A stretch of DNA of 64,000 bases from assembly GCA_020002185.1 (NCBI GenBank), contig CM034541.1, positions 27,867,319-27,931,318 of the forward strand, in the 5' to 3' direction. The notes beneath the pieces were generated by a model that worked only from the letters and a program-made list of their open reading frames with translations, had not been told where the DNA came from and did not search any database. The stretch comes from Paraescarpia echinospica. Taxonomy: Eukaryota > Annelida > Polychaeta > Sabellida > Siboglinidae. Position numbers and translations under genes: made by a program. Positions 13,701 through 27,812 of this stretch are shown in pieces (the stretch's first letter is position 1; each line of letters begins with the position of its first letter).

Positions 13701-15378
13701 ATTTATAATATAAATTTCAACAGTTACATTATAACTTAGGTTTACAATAAATTTAAATATCCCAGTTACAAATAATTCTTTCATAGAACCTTTGGCCGTT
13801 TTGACAATACACATGGCATACACCATCACATTAAACAATACCAGCGCTTAATAAAAACATTTTAATAATTAATTATAAAATTACCACAAGTTGATATCCA
13901 TAGAAACAGCATGATAAGCAGTTGCATTTATAAGCGTATCGGTGTTGGCCACTGACCCACTGTGTCAGGACTCTAGCTCCGATTACATCATCCGCATTAA
14001 CTCTTCCATGTGTCTGCTCAGTGAAAGCGACAAAAAACAATCCATACGCAAAAAAGGCTGCAAACACTTATGACGGATGCCTTGAGTACTTCTTAATGTC
14101 GTCAAATCAACGAGGCACGCCCTGCGATTAAACACCGGATAACACTGCAGTTTGTGTAAAAACCTTCAGGAAACTGTCACCAAACACACGGCCAATGTGC
14201 CTCTATAAAGCAGTTACATCTACATATATCAAACCCAGTTCCCGTCTAATCATGACTGCAAACCGCGCCCTCTTTAAAAGACACCGACATCTCACAAAAG
14301 CGACATCTTTTATGCCATCACATGACTTATTATTTCATTTAATAACGTGAAATGTCTACAGGTTTTAAAAAGACTGACGGAGTCGTAGCTAGAATTATAT
14401 TACATAAAAAAGATGTCAGTAGAATAGCGTGAAATATAGATGACCACACATGCAAAAACAATAGATAAATAGAGCAGCAAGAAGACGTTACCTGCTCCAA
14501 GAGTGAGCTGCCAGTCCTGTAGTGTCCACAGCCTATGAGAGCCACTCCCTCTGCCCTGTAGCCCTTACCCTGACCCTTCAGTTACCCCATGCATTCCCAT
14601 GCTCCAGTGGCCAGACAGAAAAATGCAATTACCAGGCACTTCCCTACAGTGTCCACTGAAAGGCTGACCACTGGGAGCCTTGACCACAACATTGTCTGAC
14701 AGTTGCGCAACAAGCACTACCACAGGTGACAATAGTCCCGTGACAATCGTTCCGTGACAATGCCTCAGTGACGATGACCGATCTGTCACCACACTGGTAG
14801 CATCATCGCGATGATGCGATAATTGTCAAGGCACTGTCATGACAACGTCATCAAGGGAGGGGTGTTGCTCTAGACGGGGTTGTACCGGGCACCTATTGTA
14901 CAGTCCTTGCCCCATTGGAGGGCGTTTCTTCAGACAAACATCTCTTCCGACAGGGTTATTACTGTGCCTTCACCCAACATATCCGCATGTTGCCATGGAT
15001 ACAAAACAGATGACCAGTGTCCATGAAGCCATTACACTGCAATTATGCAGGGAATGACGGATGTACTATACCAGACGTCACTTCCAAAAGCACTCAAGTG
15101 GTCCTTACCTGGAATTCCATGAAACTTGTAATTGCCTGACCTTAATGACTCCACCGCTACACTGCATGTATTTCCGCCTGAATGGTACGCTACGCTCTAA
15201 CGACATAACATGTCCTTAGACTGATATCAAAAGCATAAATCCTCAATAACATCTATTCTTAGACGCCCTGTGCTATTTGTAGAAAATATGACTTTGTACT
15301 GACGTGACTATGACGTTGTGACATGGCGGCCAACAATTGGACAAGTATGACTACAGCGTAACGATTGTATTGTCAGAC
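7747..15378. other. Unassigned AT-rich DNA
   Basis: No gene, RNA or clear transposon recognised in this stretch. It contains scattered homopolymer tracts (poly-C near 9384, poly-T near 10020), a short gtagat run at about 13245-13265, and several ORFs of 60-106 codons without motifs or splice-site context. I treat these as chance. Confidence 0.55.
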
Positions 15379-15680
15379 ATGTTCTGAAGCTGGAGAGGGT
15401 GTTCTGAACCTGGAGGGGGTTCTGAATCTGGAGGGAGTGTTCTGAACATGGCGGGTTGTTCTGAAGCTGGAGAGGGTGTTCTGAACCTGGAGGGGGTTCT
15501 GAATCTGGAGGGAGTGTTCTGAACATGGCGGGGTGTTCTGAACCTGGAGGGGGTGTTCTGAATCTGGAGGGGGTGTTCTGAATCTGGAAGGGTGTTCTGA
15601 ACCTGGAGGTGGTTCTGGATCTGGAGGGAGTGTTCTGAACGTGGAGTGGGTTCTGAAGCTGGGGTGTTTTGAACCTGGTT
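15379..15680. repeat. 20-bp minisatellite with 77-bp higher-order unit
   Basis: Units of about 19-21 bp of the form gttctgaatctggagggagt alternate between aatctgg, aacctgg, aagctgg and aacatggcggg versions. A block of four units starting at about 15379 is repeated nearly exactly from about 15457, giving a higher-order period of about 77-78 bp. The minus-strand ORF of 115 codons (15351-15698) reads through the repeat and is not considered a gene. Confidence 0.88.
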
Positions 15681-17090
15681 CACCAGAAAGTTTGACATGT
15701 ATGTGCTTTTAGTTTGACCAACCCCAACAGGATATGTACTTTCCTTGATCGTGTTTTAAGATTGAACAAGCTTGCCCCCAAGCGATAAGTTCCTGGCACG
15801 TGGATTTATGTGTAGCCCACTTTTATCAGATTTAGGTCAATTTTATTTTTAAATATATTCACACAACTAGCATTTACACAATGAGTACATAATTTGTTCC
15901 ATCATGTATCGTATAGATTCGTACTCTGTGAGACATACATTCTCACATATACAATATAATGCCCCTTTGTACCCCTGGTTCGAATAGCCACTTTCAGTTT
16001 GAAATATTTCTATATCAATATCTATATAACCATTTATTAACCCCTCTTTATTTTTATATTTTACGTATAATTATTTCTAAAAATATACATTAAGCAAAAT
16101 ACAGCGATCTACAGCTTTGTGAATGCCTTCTCCGAATAAACACCATCACAGAAAACTTCATTTTCCTTCTCAATTTTCCCATAATAAAACAGTTTGCAAT
16201 ACAGAAATATGAAATAACCCTGAAAGCAAATACCAAGATTTTCTTACAGTTCACTAAACCAGTACTAGTATCGGTAACAACTAACGAAGCTGGACTAAAA
16301 TCTGAAAACCTAATGTTTATTTAGCGGAATCACCACATACTGCCAGCAATCACAGGCAACTTAAGAAAGCCATGCATGACTGCACATGAAATTTATGTGG
16401 CTTTTTCATTATGGATCCTTCCAGGTGAATGCACTCATTAACCCAGCCTCAACAGAAGCGCTCATCCGGAAAAACTGGCCCACTCAAAACAAATTACTCA
16501 ACCAAATTTAGCTAGCATATTTTAGCCTATATTTGTAAATGTACTCAGTGTTGGTGTTTTAAATACTACAAGAGAGAATGTAGAAACAGCAGTCATAATC
16601 ACACTTTGTCGCTTCACATTTTTCATGTATTTTTTTAGATGTCCTTTAACTGTCTAATAAATACCACACCATTTTTTTCAACTGCCACACATGTTGGTGC
16701 CTTAAATACCAGGATAAAAAACTGTTCTTCATTCTCAAGAGAACAATATTTCACACAAATAAGTAAAGATCCCAATCAGACGTTCACACATTCTGACAAA
16801 AGAAATTAATGTGCACACATAGGTCAATAACCAGGGCAAGCGTTCACACAAGAGAGCTTCACACAACATTGGGTCTGTCAGGAAGGCTTTGTTGGATGGT
16901 GGAGTTTTTTCAAGGAATGCTGATGATGCATGCATTGACCTTATCTCTGCCAGGGAGACCTTTCATTGGCAGCAGAGGGGAACTTGACGAGATAACAAGG
17001 ATGACTTCACATCACTGTGAAGGCAGGGATTCTGTCTTCAGCCACCACAAACACACATTTACACAGAAACTACCTTCTCCCAGTTGCAAT
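15681..17090. other. Unassigned AT-rich DNA
   Basis: No gene or mobile element recognised. The 113-codon plus-strand ORF at 16809-17150 runs into the 44-bp minisatellite and has no recognisable motif. Confidence 0.55.
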
Positions 17091-17706
17091 AACTGCTGCA
17101 GTTTAGGAGTGAACAAGAAAGCTCTACAACTAATAACTGCTGCAGTTTAGGAGTGAACAAGAAAGCTCTACAACTAATAACTGCTGCAGTTTAGGAGTGA
17201 ACAAGAAAGCTCTACAACTAATAACTGCTGCAGTTTAGGAGTGAACAAGAAAGCTCTACAACTAATAACTGCTGCAGTTTAGGAGTGAACAAGAAAGCTC
17301 TACAACTAATAACTGCTGCAGTTTAGGAGTGAACAAGAAAGCTCTACAACTAATAACTGCTGCAGTTTAGGAGTGAACAAGAAAGCTCTACAACTAATAA
17401 CTGCTGCAGTTTAGGAGTGAACAAGAAAGCTCTACAACTAATAACTGCTGCAGTTTAGGAGTGAACAAGAAAGCTCTACAACTAATAACTGCTGCAGTTT
17501 AGGAGTGAACAAGAAAGCTCTACAACTAATAACTGCTGCAGTTTAGGAGTGAACAAGAAAGCTCTACAACTAATAACTGCTGCAGTTTAGGAGTGAACAA
17601 GAAAGCTCTACAACTAATAACTGCTGCAGTTTAGGAGTGAACAAGAAAGCTGTACAATTAATAAATGCTGCAGTTTAGGAGTGAACAAGAAAGCTCTACA
17701 ACTAAT
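17091..17706. repeat. 44-bp minisatellite, 14 near-identical copies
   Basis: Fourteen copies of a 44-bp unit, aactgctgcagtttaggagt + gaacaagaaagctctacaac + taat. Nearly all copies are identical. Only the penultimate junction carries changes (gctgtacaattaataaatg near 17650). This homogeneity implies recent expansion or ongoing homogenisation. Confidence 0.95.
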
Positions 17707-18969
17707 AACTGTTAAAAAGCAAAGTGTACATAAACCACAGTACAGTTTATTTATCCTGGTGCTGTCCTTTCTCAAGTGCATATCCAATTACCTATGCTTT
17801 TAAAGTTTTGTTTTCTACAATAATTACCCTGGTTGGTACATTACAAATAATTACACTTGTCAATAGAGTAAACCTTTAAATAATCTACCAATGATACATT
17901 AAATATAAGCCAGCATTGTATGCAAATAATTAAACAGGCTAAGAGTTTTACTTACACACTGGCACATTTTAAAAGCCAATTTCCACAGAACTAATTACAC
18001 GTTATCTAAACAGTAAACTGGATCACCAATCTAAAGAGTCTGTTCCATAAAAATATATAACAACTGACAGGTTTAAATATTTGACAATGGCCATCTGTTA
18101 TCCTCTGGACTGTATGACCTAATCATCATTACACATTCCTTGACCAATTACACACACGGAAAATGCGAAATGAGACAGGGATGTGAAAGTTGGTTAGGTA
18201 AGAGAGGAGGCAGTAAGTGCCAGGACCCCAGGGTGGCATTGTGTGGGGCGCAGTGGCAGGGCACACCCCTTGGGGGGATTACAAGGTGTGGGAGTACCTG
18301 TGAGGGGGGATTCCAATAGTTCACCTCACCATTCAAGTGTTGTCTGTAGCTACAGACCATGCAGACGCAAGACACACAGTTTGGGACTCTCTTCCTCGTT
18401 TGTGAGTGGTGTCAAATAAGAAATAATTAGTCTTAATTAATCACAGATTTTGTGTGTGCATTACTAACAGTTGTCGGCAAAACTTCTGAAAATGTTTTTT
18501 TAACAATAAATCATTTTGTGGGTTCGAACAAATTCCACAATAATTGTTATCAAAAACACAGCTGGGAGCCAATAATTTGAACATTCCAATCCTCAGAGCT
18601 ACACTATTCTATGTGAAGATTACCCTGGGTTCATGGTTACCCCACACGAAGCATTTCTTGCCCCAGTAATTCCTTTACCATTCAACCCCAAACAATTAAA
18701 GCCATCTGCATTTGTCTTATATCAGATTTAAAAAGGTGGCATACATTTTATCATTCCCATCACTCTGATTATTTAACAATGTATTTTTAGTAATAAAAAA
18801 ACAAATATATATCTACAAAAAGAACCAGACACATAAATAATAAACTGTACACAGATATTGTACATACATTTTCATAAAATTTGCACAGCTAATTGCATAC
18901 TAGCAGCTGTCCAATCAGCATTGATGCTCAACTGCAGCCAGGTGAGGCAAGAGGCTACAGCAGTGGTGG
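17707..18969. other. Unassigned DNA
   Basis: No gene or transposon recognised. The sequence is AT-rich with a more GC-rich block at about 18170-18400 that has no coding signature. Confidence 0.55.
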
Positions 18970-19835
18970 GCCAGCTCCTGTGTCAGTGCCATCATTAACT
19001 GCTCCCTCCTTCCCCCTCACAGGGCTATGTCCCAGCTCCTGTGTCAGTGCCATCATTAACTGCTCCCTCCTTCCCCCTCACAGGGCTATGTCCCAGCTCC
19101 TGTGTCAGTGCCATCATTAACTGCTTCCTCCTTCCCCCTCACAGGGCTATGTCCCAGCTCCTGTGTTGGTGCCATCATTAACTGCTCCCTCCTTCCCCCT
19201 CACAGGGCTATGTCCCAGCTCCTGTGTCAGTGCCATCATTAACTGCTCCCTCCTTCCCCCTCACAGGGCTATGTCCCAGCTCCTGTGTCAGTGCCATCAT
19301 TAACTGCTCCCTCCTTCCCCCTCACAGGGCTATGTCCCAGCTCCTGTGTCAGTGCCATCATTAACTGCTCCCTCCTTCCCCCTCACAGGGCTATGTCCCA
19401 GCTCCTGTGTCAGTGCCATCATTAACTGCTTCCTCCTTCCCCCTCACAGGGCTATGTCCCAGCTCCTGTGTTGGTGCCATCATTAACTGCTCCCTCCTTC
19501 CCCCTCACAGGGCTATGTCCCAGCTCCTGTGTCAGTGCCATCATTAACTGCTCCCTCCTTCCCCCTCACAGGGCTATGTCCCAGCTCCTGTGTCAGTGCC
19601 ATCATTAACTGCTCCCTCCTTCCCCCTCACAGGGCTATGTCCCAGCTCCTGTGTTGGTGCCATCATTAACTGCTCCCTCCTTCCCCCTCACAGGGCTATG
19701 TCCCAGCTCCTGTGTCAGTGCCATCATTGACTGCTCCCTCCTTCCCCCTCACAGGGCTATGTCCCAGCTCCTGTGTTGGTGCCATCATTAACTGCTTCTC
19801 CCTTCTCCCTCACTGGGCTAAGTCCCAGCTTCTTC
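18970..19835. repeat. 61-bp minisatellite, 14 copies, each with a 3' splice-site-like core
   Basis: Fourteen complete units of 61 bp plus a decayed partial one. Each starts ccagctcctgtgtcagtgcc, continues catcattaactgctccctcc, and ends ttccccctcacagggctatgt. Variants (cagtgcc or ttggtgcc; ctgctccc or ctgcttcc) recur in blocks, so copies 3-4 and 8-9 repeat the same pair, consistent with a roughly five-unit duplication. Each unit contains a branch-point-like ttaac, a pyrimidine tract and cacag/g, i.e. a complete vertebrate-style 3' splice site. Since 61 is 1 mod 3, reading frames rotate and the ORFs are artefacts. Confidence 0.93.
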
Positions 19836-22449
19836 CCAAATATAGCAATCTCCCTGGACTGTCACATGGAGAAGGAGGAGACACACCCTGTTCTCATTAG
19901 AGCTACCCCACTGAAGGAAACACATGGCACCCTTACAACTGAAATCACATCTCATCCACTTCTGAAACTGTACCAAAACCACTACCTTGCATAACCAAGT
20001 ACTATGTAGGCCTACTTCATCAAACTGCAGTGCTCAAACAATAATTGTATTTGGTAAGTGTGTTAGGAAGTTTCATTTACAACTACGATAAATGTTGTGT
20101 GAAGCAAAACTCAAACTGTTCAATGCCAGAAACAACATAAAATTCACACACAAAATAAAATAAAACAATTACATGCCAAGAAATAACACACATCCACGCA
20201 CCAAACATCCCCCATACTGTCAATAAAATATTAACAAATAATTTTCATAATTAATAAATAATAATTACTTATTTATTTTGCAATCATAGGATGGGATAAA
20301 AGAAAGGTGGTCGAACTACCCATCTCAATAGTCTTTCTGCATACAAATGGAATCTCATCACCTGGACACCAGCAGCTACTAGAGGGGGGAGGCAGAGCGG
20401 GGATGGTTACCCTAATTAATACCCAGTGACAGCTGCCTGCCAGACATGTGCACTGTAGCAGGCGGGGGCGGGGTGTTCACCACAGACCAAGGAACTCCAT
20501 GCTGCCAGACTGCTGCCTCCATGGCTAGACACCAGGCACACAGCCCAACAGGGTTTTTCTAAAGAACTTACAGCAGAGCTCCACACTAAATCCTGACCCA
20601 TCATAAAGGTCTAGTCAGCTAGACTACTGGGGTTCAATTTCCTTTTATCTGACACATTTTGATGTCCCATATTGCAGGAAATGTTTTAAGAAAAAATAGA
20701 TCCTTGCACTGTTGTATTTTTGGGCAGGAAAATATAAGTTAGCAAATACTCAATACCCATTTTTCTATATTAAGTATATCTAATTAATTATTATTACACC
20801 ACCATTGATGCAAAGGTTCTCATGTGGACTAATCCACAACATGAAAAACTGCATTTTGTTTGGCAGCTCCTCAAACTACTCGCAAGGAATCATCGCATTC
20901 TCGCAAGAGAACATTCCTTGTGTCTGTGGTAGACCTTGAAACAAGAAATGTCCCAAACTCAGACAGTACTTGGAACATAAGTTGTCTTGCCAATGAACTA
21001 GAGTGAGTGAGTAGTCATCAAACTTGACCTCTGTTGGAACTGTTTGTGTTTTCAATCAGACCCGCCCAGGTAGTGCATTGTGTGTATCATCATCAGCACT
21101 GCCAGCAAACAATGGCAGTGAAAATTAACTGAATCTGGAATCAGTTCTCACACAGATACGACTTCCTCTGTATTCGTTTATTTATAGTTTATCATAATCA
21201 GATAATGCAGCACACGTGAATATCTTCATAGAGTGAGTCAGAATTTAGGAGTTTCTTTACAATAACTGCAGTAGCCTCAGGAAATAACTTGTTTCATTCT
21301 TACCATGGAAATGCACTGACTTGTTCAATGATCTTGCAAATCAGCCACTGGTCTGTTTCACCTAACAGGGACTGGTAGAAGTTTCCACAAGTACTTGGCC
21401 CAAGCTTTTAGCAGTCAATAACTCTTAAGTGGCGAGAACAGGAACATTCTTCTTATTGATCTATGTCATCGTCTAACCTAACAGCAGCATATGACGTTGA
21501 CAAGTGCTCAAGAGGAGTCAGAGATTCCCAAATGCACAGACATATTTATTACGGCAAGGTGAACACTGCCACTGCTGCCTAATGTTGACATACTATCTTT
21601 GTTATTACACAGAAACATGGTTCAAATTGTTGAACCTTTTCAGCCATTTTTTTCCCCAGTCCTGCCCAATAGAACTGTGTGTGTAAGGAACCTCTCCCTC
21701 TAGGCATGGCAAATTTGCTGCACCGAGTATTTATATGTTTGTATTATAGAAGACAATTCTGAAATGCCAATTGTGGCAAAAGATCGTATAACTGTGATTA
21801 ACATGAAATGTAAATAACTGATATTTTTGTTATGGATTTACTAAAGCCCCAGATTGCTAGAATGCTCGAGACAAATTAATGATTCATATTGGCACATTCC
21901 TTGATGACGGCACACCATGTGTCAGAGACACAAACACTGTGGTTAATAACTTAATAACCTGTCTCTCCCGACCACTTCAGTAGGGAAAAGCCTTCGATTA
22001 TAGTTGGTCTTGTACCCAAAGCACACAAACATTTCAGTAAAGCAACGCAGTTGTATCAAACCATAAGAACCACAAAAGTACTGATGAAAATAATAATTAC
22101 TTAGGTAGATTGTAAAATTATAATGTATTACAAAGAAGATGAAAATATACTATTTATTATGCATTTATTTCAGATTTTTGACCTGTTCTCACATTGTACT
22201 GGTGCACAAACTCACAAAGAGAGATAAAGGCTGTAGACTCAATGGCCTTGTCCAGGGCAGAACTCTGCTGAGACTAGCCTAGGGACAGAGACAACCCAGG
22301 AGGCGATGACAGGAGGGGATGGGAACATCTCATCCCATGTTCAGGGAGCAGGATACAGGTGCTTACACCGAGTACATTCCTCCCAGGGCAAGGCAAACTT
22401 GTGGTGGAGGGGTAGTGCCCATCTCCTACTTTGGGAAAGAAGTTAACAG
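19836..22449. other. Unassigned DNA
   Basis: No gene or defined repeat recognised. ORFs of 60-78 codons show no motif or splice context. Confidence 0.55.
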
Positions 22450-22945
22450 ATGAGATAGACATACTGTCAAAAGTAACTGAGGACATTATTTCCACATCAT
22501 ATACTGTCAAAAGTGACTGAGGACACTATTTCCATGAAATACCAGTTGTCAAAAGCGACTGACGACAGTATTTCCATGACATTCTTACAAAAATGACTGA
22601 GGACACTATTTCCATGACATTCTTGCAAAAGTGACTGAGGACACTATTTCCATGTTATTCTTGCGAGAGTGTCTGAGGACACTATTTCCATGACATATTG
22701 TCAAAAATGACTGAGGACACTATTTCCATGACATTCTGGCAAAAGTGTCTGGGGACACTATTTCCATGAAATACTGTCAAAGGTGACTGAGGACACTATT
22801 TCCATGATATTCTTGCAAAAGAGTCTGGGGACACTATTTCCATGACATTCTGGCAAAAGTGTCTGATTCACTATTTCCATGACATACTGGCGAAAGTATA
22901 TGAGGACACTATTCCCATGACATACTGATGAAAGTGTCCATCCTG
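22450..22945. repeat. 38-bp minisatellite, about 13 copies
   Basis: Units of about 38 bp of the form tgacatactgtcaaaagtga + ctgaggacactatttcca. A second unit type has attcttgcaaaa in place of atactgtcaaaa, and the two types are interspersed. Copies diverge more towards the right end, where units with gtgtctgattcac and gtatatgagg occur, suggesting an older array than the 44- and 40-bp ones. Confidence 0.9.
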
Positions 22946-25900
22946 CTGTTGACAATATTCTGCACACAGGATCACTGTTAAGGAGTGGAATCTATTTTAA
23001 TGAGCAAAATCGGGCAGATGAGCTCGGAAGAATGTTAATAGAATGGTCCCCGACTATATAGAATTTGACTCACCAACGCCGGAGTTGTGTCAATGAACAC
23101 TCCCTAAGGGATCCTTCCGTTCTGTCGGTCTACACTTCAACACACACTTCTTTCAGAAACAAACGTCTGTAACAGAAACATTTTTTCGTTAGTCACCCAG
23201 CTGACATTCACTGGCAGTGCACCGCAGTTACTGCAAACAAAACTATCTTCACCCATCACTAGCAAGATTAGCCATTGTATTGTTTTAGTGTGATTTATGG
23301 TCACACATCTAGAACACTGCTGTAACATTGTTATGCACTTCACGTGTGTAGTTAAGTTATGAAGCCAAACTGTAATAGTATATAACTGGTTTATATCACT
23401 GCTGTATTAGTAACATTAATTAGAAATCCATCATGCCTTTTATTTGCTTTTTTTTAATTAAATTTGATAATTAAGTGCACACATTATAGCAACTGTTTTC
23501 AATATGCATTACATATTACTCTAGTATTTTACTTTGGTAATCAGAAAAAAAACACCTTTCTTTCAGTCTAAAACACAACATATCATTGAACGCCTGGAAT
23601 GATTTGTTCAGCATACAGAGATCTGTGCCAGTGAAGTAGGTTTGTCACCAGGGGTGAGAAGCCTTGCTTAATAAGATCAAAAATATTTCTAATCATAACA
23701 GAAGAGTTCTACTACAAGGCCAATGACACTACATGTCAGGTGTAGCCAGTGTGTGACAGATTGAATAGAATACATACATGAGACAATATCAATAGGTCGA
23801 TACCCCCAGTTGGGTCAATGACCTCTTTTCAAAAAACGATCCAACAAAAACACAAATCACTGCCTCTGCGTATCAATCTTCTTCCTGCCTTTGCAGTTGA
23901 GTAGTAATGGCATAACAGCCATCTCAAAGGTACGTCTATTAGTCAATCTTATGTTTAGTATCGCTAGTCATCTTGCAATGCATCATGGCGTCTCACATAC
24001 AAAAACTTGTTGTGTTTTTTCTCTTTTCCTGCAAGAAACTAGCCACGCTTGCCAGAATTACACTGCATTACTTCAGAAACATAAATCGCTGGTTGCATAT
24101 CGACTTACTTACACGTCATTATGGTGGGAATATTAATTAAATTTCAAAGTCAAAGGTGTGTTGGTTTAATTATGAGCGTGCAGCATTTTAAAGAAATCCA
24201 TTCAGCCTGAATCGTTTCATCCAGGTTCTTCTTTCAAAGCAGATATTTAGCAGAGAACCATGGCTTTAGATCCAGCCCGTGCAATAGGGTCTATTGTCCT
24301 TTCTAAAGCAAGTGTTTGATGTGTGTTAGTTGGCACAGAACTAGCTCAATTCATTGAGTCTACTGTGGGAGACACAGTATGGAAGGTTGTGCTTTATGGT
24401 GAATGTAGACCGTAGGATGACACCTCTCATTCACCTTTCCATCTGCTCTGTGGTAACTATGTTACATGCCTGTACTCGGGTCTATAAACTGCACCTTGGC
24501 TAAATGCCTCACAGGTGATAATATACAACTGACACTTTCCTTCCTTGGGCTATGATGTCCTAAGTTAACAGAGCCACAACGAATGTAATCGTTGGATACA
24601 AGGCTGACAAGACAAGGCTAGAGGGAGAGACAATGCTGTCAGTCCCTCACAAATACATCAAACAATACGTGCATGTCTCTATGTTAAAGCCTGGGCTTAA
24701 ATTGACTGAAGGACGACTTTTAACTGAATATTGTACCAAAGTATGTCAGTTTGTCCCATGTGGCACGCCAAGCTAAACAGTCATTCATGAACATAATCCA
24801 GCAGTCACAATACTGCACTGTCATCTATGCTCGCATTATCACCCAGTCCAAATTTTCTGAAAATTTTGGTTAACCAACAACGCCAGGCTATATTGCAAAT
24901 CCCTGTTAGCACTCTCACCCGCATTAGAACTCATCCTGAAATAAAATATCGCGAACTAATCGCCAATGTGTGATAACCCGGTCAAGTACAGTAACTAAAA
25001 AACATCCTATCTTACTCATGTTAAACGTAATATCAGATAAACACCCAATACACCAGTCACTGTAACAACATGACTGACATGTCAACACATGTTGGGTGAC
25101 AAAGTGTCCACGTAAAAACCTGACCTGCGTTGGACCACAGTGCACAAGCTTAAGAGGACAGTGCAAGACAGATGTCTGTTAACTTCACATAAAACAAGCA
25201 TGTCAGAGATCTACACACAATGCACGCACGCCACAGCGTCGCCGTCATTCCTGCGTCATCGCCCTTCATTTCATTCTCTCCTCACTCACAAATGCCATTA
25301 ACAAATGAAACACCAAATACAGATCTATCAACAACTTGTTACAAGGCCCAGCCAGCACAGTCGCCAAATGCACACACCCGGTAGTTTTTATTCCGTGTTA
25401 ATCTTCATATGCTAAAAATACGACGGTTCAAAAACAATCGTCAAACTATTATTTAAACTGTTCAATGGCAAACACATTTTCTACCATTAATCAGAAAAAT
25501 ACTGTTGTTCGAAATAAGTTCACAACACGCGTCTAAAAATGCCAGGACGTTCTATTTTTTACCACTGTCTGCAGTATTCGAGTGACAAACATTAATTCGA
25601 TGGAATACAAATGTGGGAGTGTTGTCTCAATTGTCACTGCGCTGAAGTCATCATGAAAACACAGGAAATTAAGCAATCTTATTAATTAGTTACAAGTTGT
25701 ACTGTCACAGATTAACAAGCGATTACAGGAAACAATTCCACACCTGCTTCTTGACTTTCACACCTTAGAGTACTTAGAACCAAGACACACTGAGTTAATA
25801 GGAACCTACTGACCACAATCACTAGAAACAGACAGCATACAAGTTAGTATATGTATGACATCGCGAGCAAAGAGGATCACCTCTACAATTCAATAACTAC

Positions 25901-27129
25901 GTATAGTGCTACAGTATTATCTGGCACATAAAGATGAACACTACTTACTGCACTGAAATTAAGCAGGTCTTGATCCATATTCGTTCACATGAAATGTAGA
26001 CTAAAACACCTCAGTCAATGAACAACAGTCTCAGTAAGTTCAATAATGGCTGTCGAGGGAAAGCATGTCTACTAAAAAATAAAATTTTCATATATATAAA
26101 TAATAATACAATATAATACCTCATTTATTATTATTATACCGAACTTATAAAGCGCTCTTTTCATACATAAAAGCCTGCTCAAAAGCGCTGTACACAATCA
26201 ATAGAATAGAATTTAACACATTCAGATTGTGTTGATCATAAGTTATGCAGTGCTAAAAGTTCAGCCGCAAAGCCATTTCATAAAAAATCCACGTGCTCTA
26301 ATTCTAAAAAATAGAATGTCGTTTCCATGATAAAATCATGCATAAAAGAATACAAAAGAAGATTTTTTCACATCCTTATCTTCTCAATGTTACCCGAGAA
26401 TCGCGCTGCTGTTAACTGACACTAATACACATGTCTGGAGATGACACAAACCTTTCTTCGTTCACTTGATCGAATGTGTGCAAGTCTCCCCAAAATCACC
26501 AACAATCTAGTTGTCGCTGAAATGTCACTGACTAAACAAAAAGTGGCCTTCGAAACACACTGAACGCTGCCATTAGATCACAGATAAGCTAGTTTCTCCA
26601 ATCGCTTCTCCCTCACACAAACACAATCACGGGCGGCCTTGATTCACATATCTCGCATGGAATCGACTGAATTGGACGAGCTAAAAAATTACTACAAATT
26701 ATATTATTTTCACAAGCAAACATGAGTAAGTCGCTACGGTCAGTGCTCACTTGTCCTGCACAGCAAACTTCTCGCCAACTCTGCGAGCAAAACACATCCC
26801 AAAATGGCGACGCAACACAAAACACATGTCGATTTGCAGTGCATTGTGGGGTGTACGCAGAGGAGAGGATGTCGAGGGCTTGGGGGTTGTGCCAAAAGTC
26901 TTTGGGAATAGTATTTATGGTGCTAGCAGTTTAATAGCGGATTTTTTGAAGATGTAAGTTGGTGTGACCGAAATAAAAAACCTCGCTGTAGCCACAGTGG
27001 TGAGCACCACCATAAGTTTGCCAAGTTAAAGCCACAATTGCCAATCGCGGAGCAATGTCAAAAGTACAGCTTTGCAAATCGCAACATTTCTCCTGGTAAA
27101 AACCTTGAAAGTCTGCATTTCTAAAAAAA
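22946..27129. other. Unassigned DNA, weak exon-like and repeat-like spots
   Basis: No convincing gene. A 33-bp exon-like segment is discussed under findings (23897-23929). At 26120-26195 a ttattattattata tract followed by aacttataaagcgct and caaaagcgctgtacac resembles the end of an interspersed repeat seen in many marine genomes, but I cannot define its borders. The block at 26700-26880 has more CpG and an aaaatggcgacg motif, so it may be promoter-like. Confidence 0.4.
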
Positions 27130-27812
27130 ACACTTCTAACTGCACCTCCACTATAGTAGCCTGCACAAAACACTTCTAACTACACCTCCACTATCGTAGC
27201 CTGCACAAAACACTTCTAACTGCACCTCCACTATCGTAGCCTGCACAAAACACTTCTAACTGCACCTCCACTATCGTAGCCTGCACAAACCACTTCTAAC
27301 TGCACCTCCACTATCGTAGCCTGCACAAAGCACTTCTAACTGCACCTCCACTATCGTAGCCTGCACAAAACACTTCTAACTGCACCTCCACTATCGTAGC
27401 CTGCACAAAACACTTCTAACTGCACCTCCACTATCGTAGCCTGCACAAAACACTTCTAACTGCACCTCCACTATCGTAGCCTGCACAAAACACTTCTAAC
27501 TGCACCTCCACTATCGTAGCCTGCACAAACACTTCTAACTGCACCTCCACTATCGTAGCCTGCACAAACACTTCTAACTGCACCTCCACTATCGTAGCCT
27601 GCACAAAACACTTCTAACTGCACCTCCACTATCGTAGCCTGCACAAAACACTTCTAACTGCACCTCCACTATCGTAGCCTGCACAAAACACTTCTAACTG
27701 CACCTCCACTATAGTAGCCTGCACAAAATACTTCTAACTGCACCTCCACTATAGTAGCCTGCACAAAACACTTCTAAATGCACCTCCACTATCGTAGCCT
27801 GCACAAAACACT
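27130..27812. repeat. 40-bp minisatellite, about 17 copies
   Basis: Seventeen tandem copies of cacttctaactgcacctcca + ctatcgtagcctgcacaaaa. Most copies are identical. Two adjacent copies near 27528-27606 are 39 bp (one A lost), and the first and last few carry atagtag in place of atcgtag. Edge copies are the most diverged, as expected if the interior is homogenised by unequal exchange. Confidence 0.94.

Noticed and set aside
17091..17706. CRISPR-like regular repeats
   Set aside because: Units are contiguous with no unique spacers, and the DNA is eukaryotic; the same applies to the 22-, 40- and 41-bp arrays.
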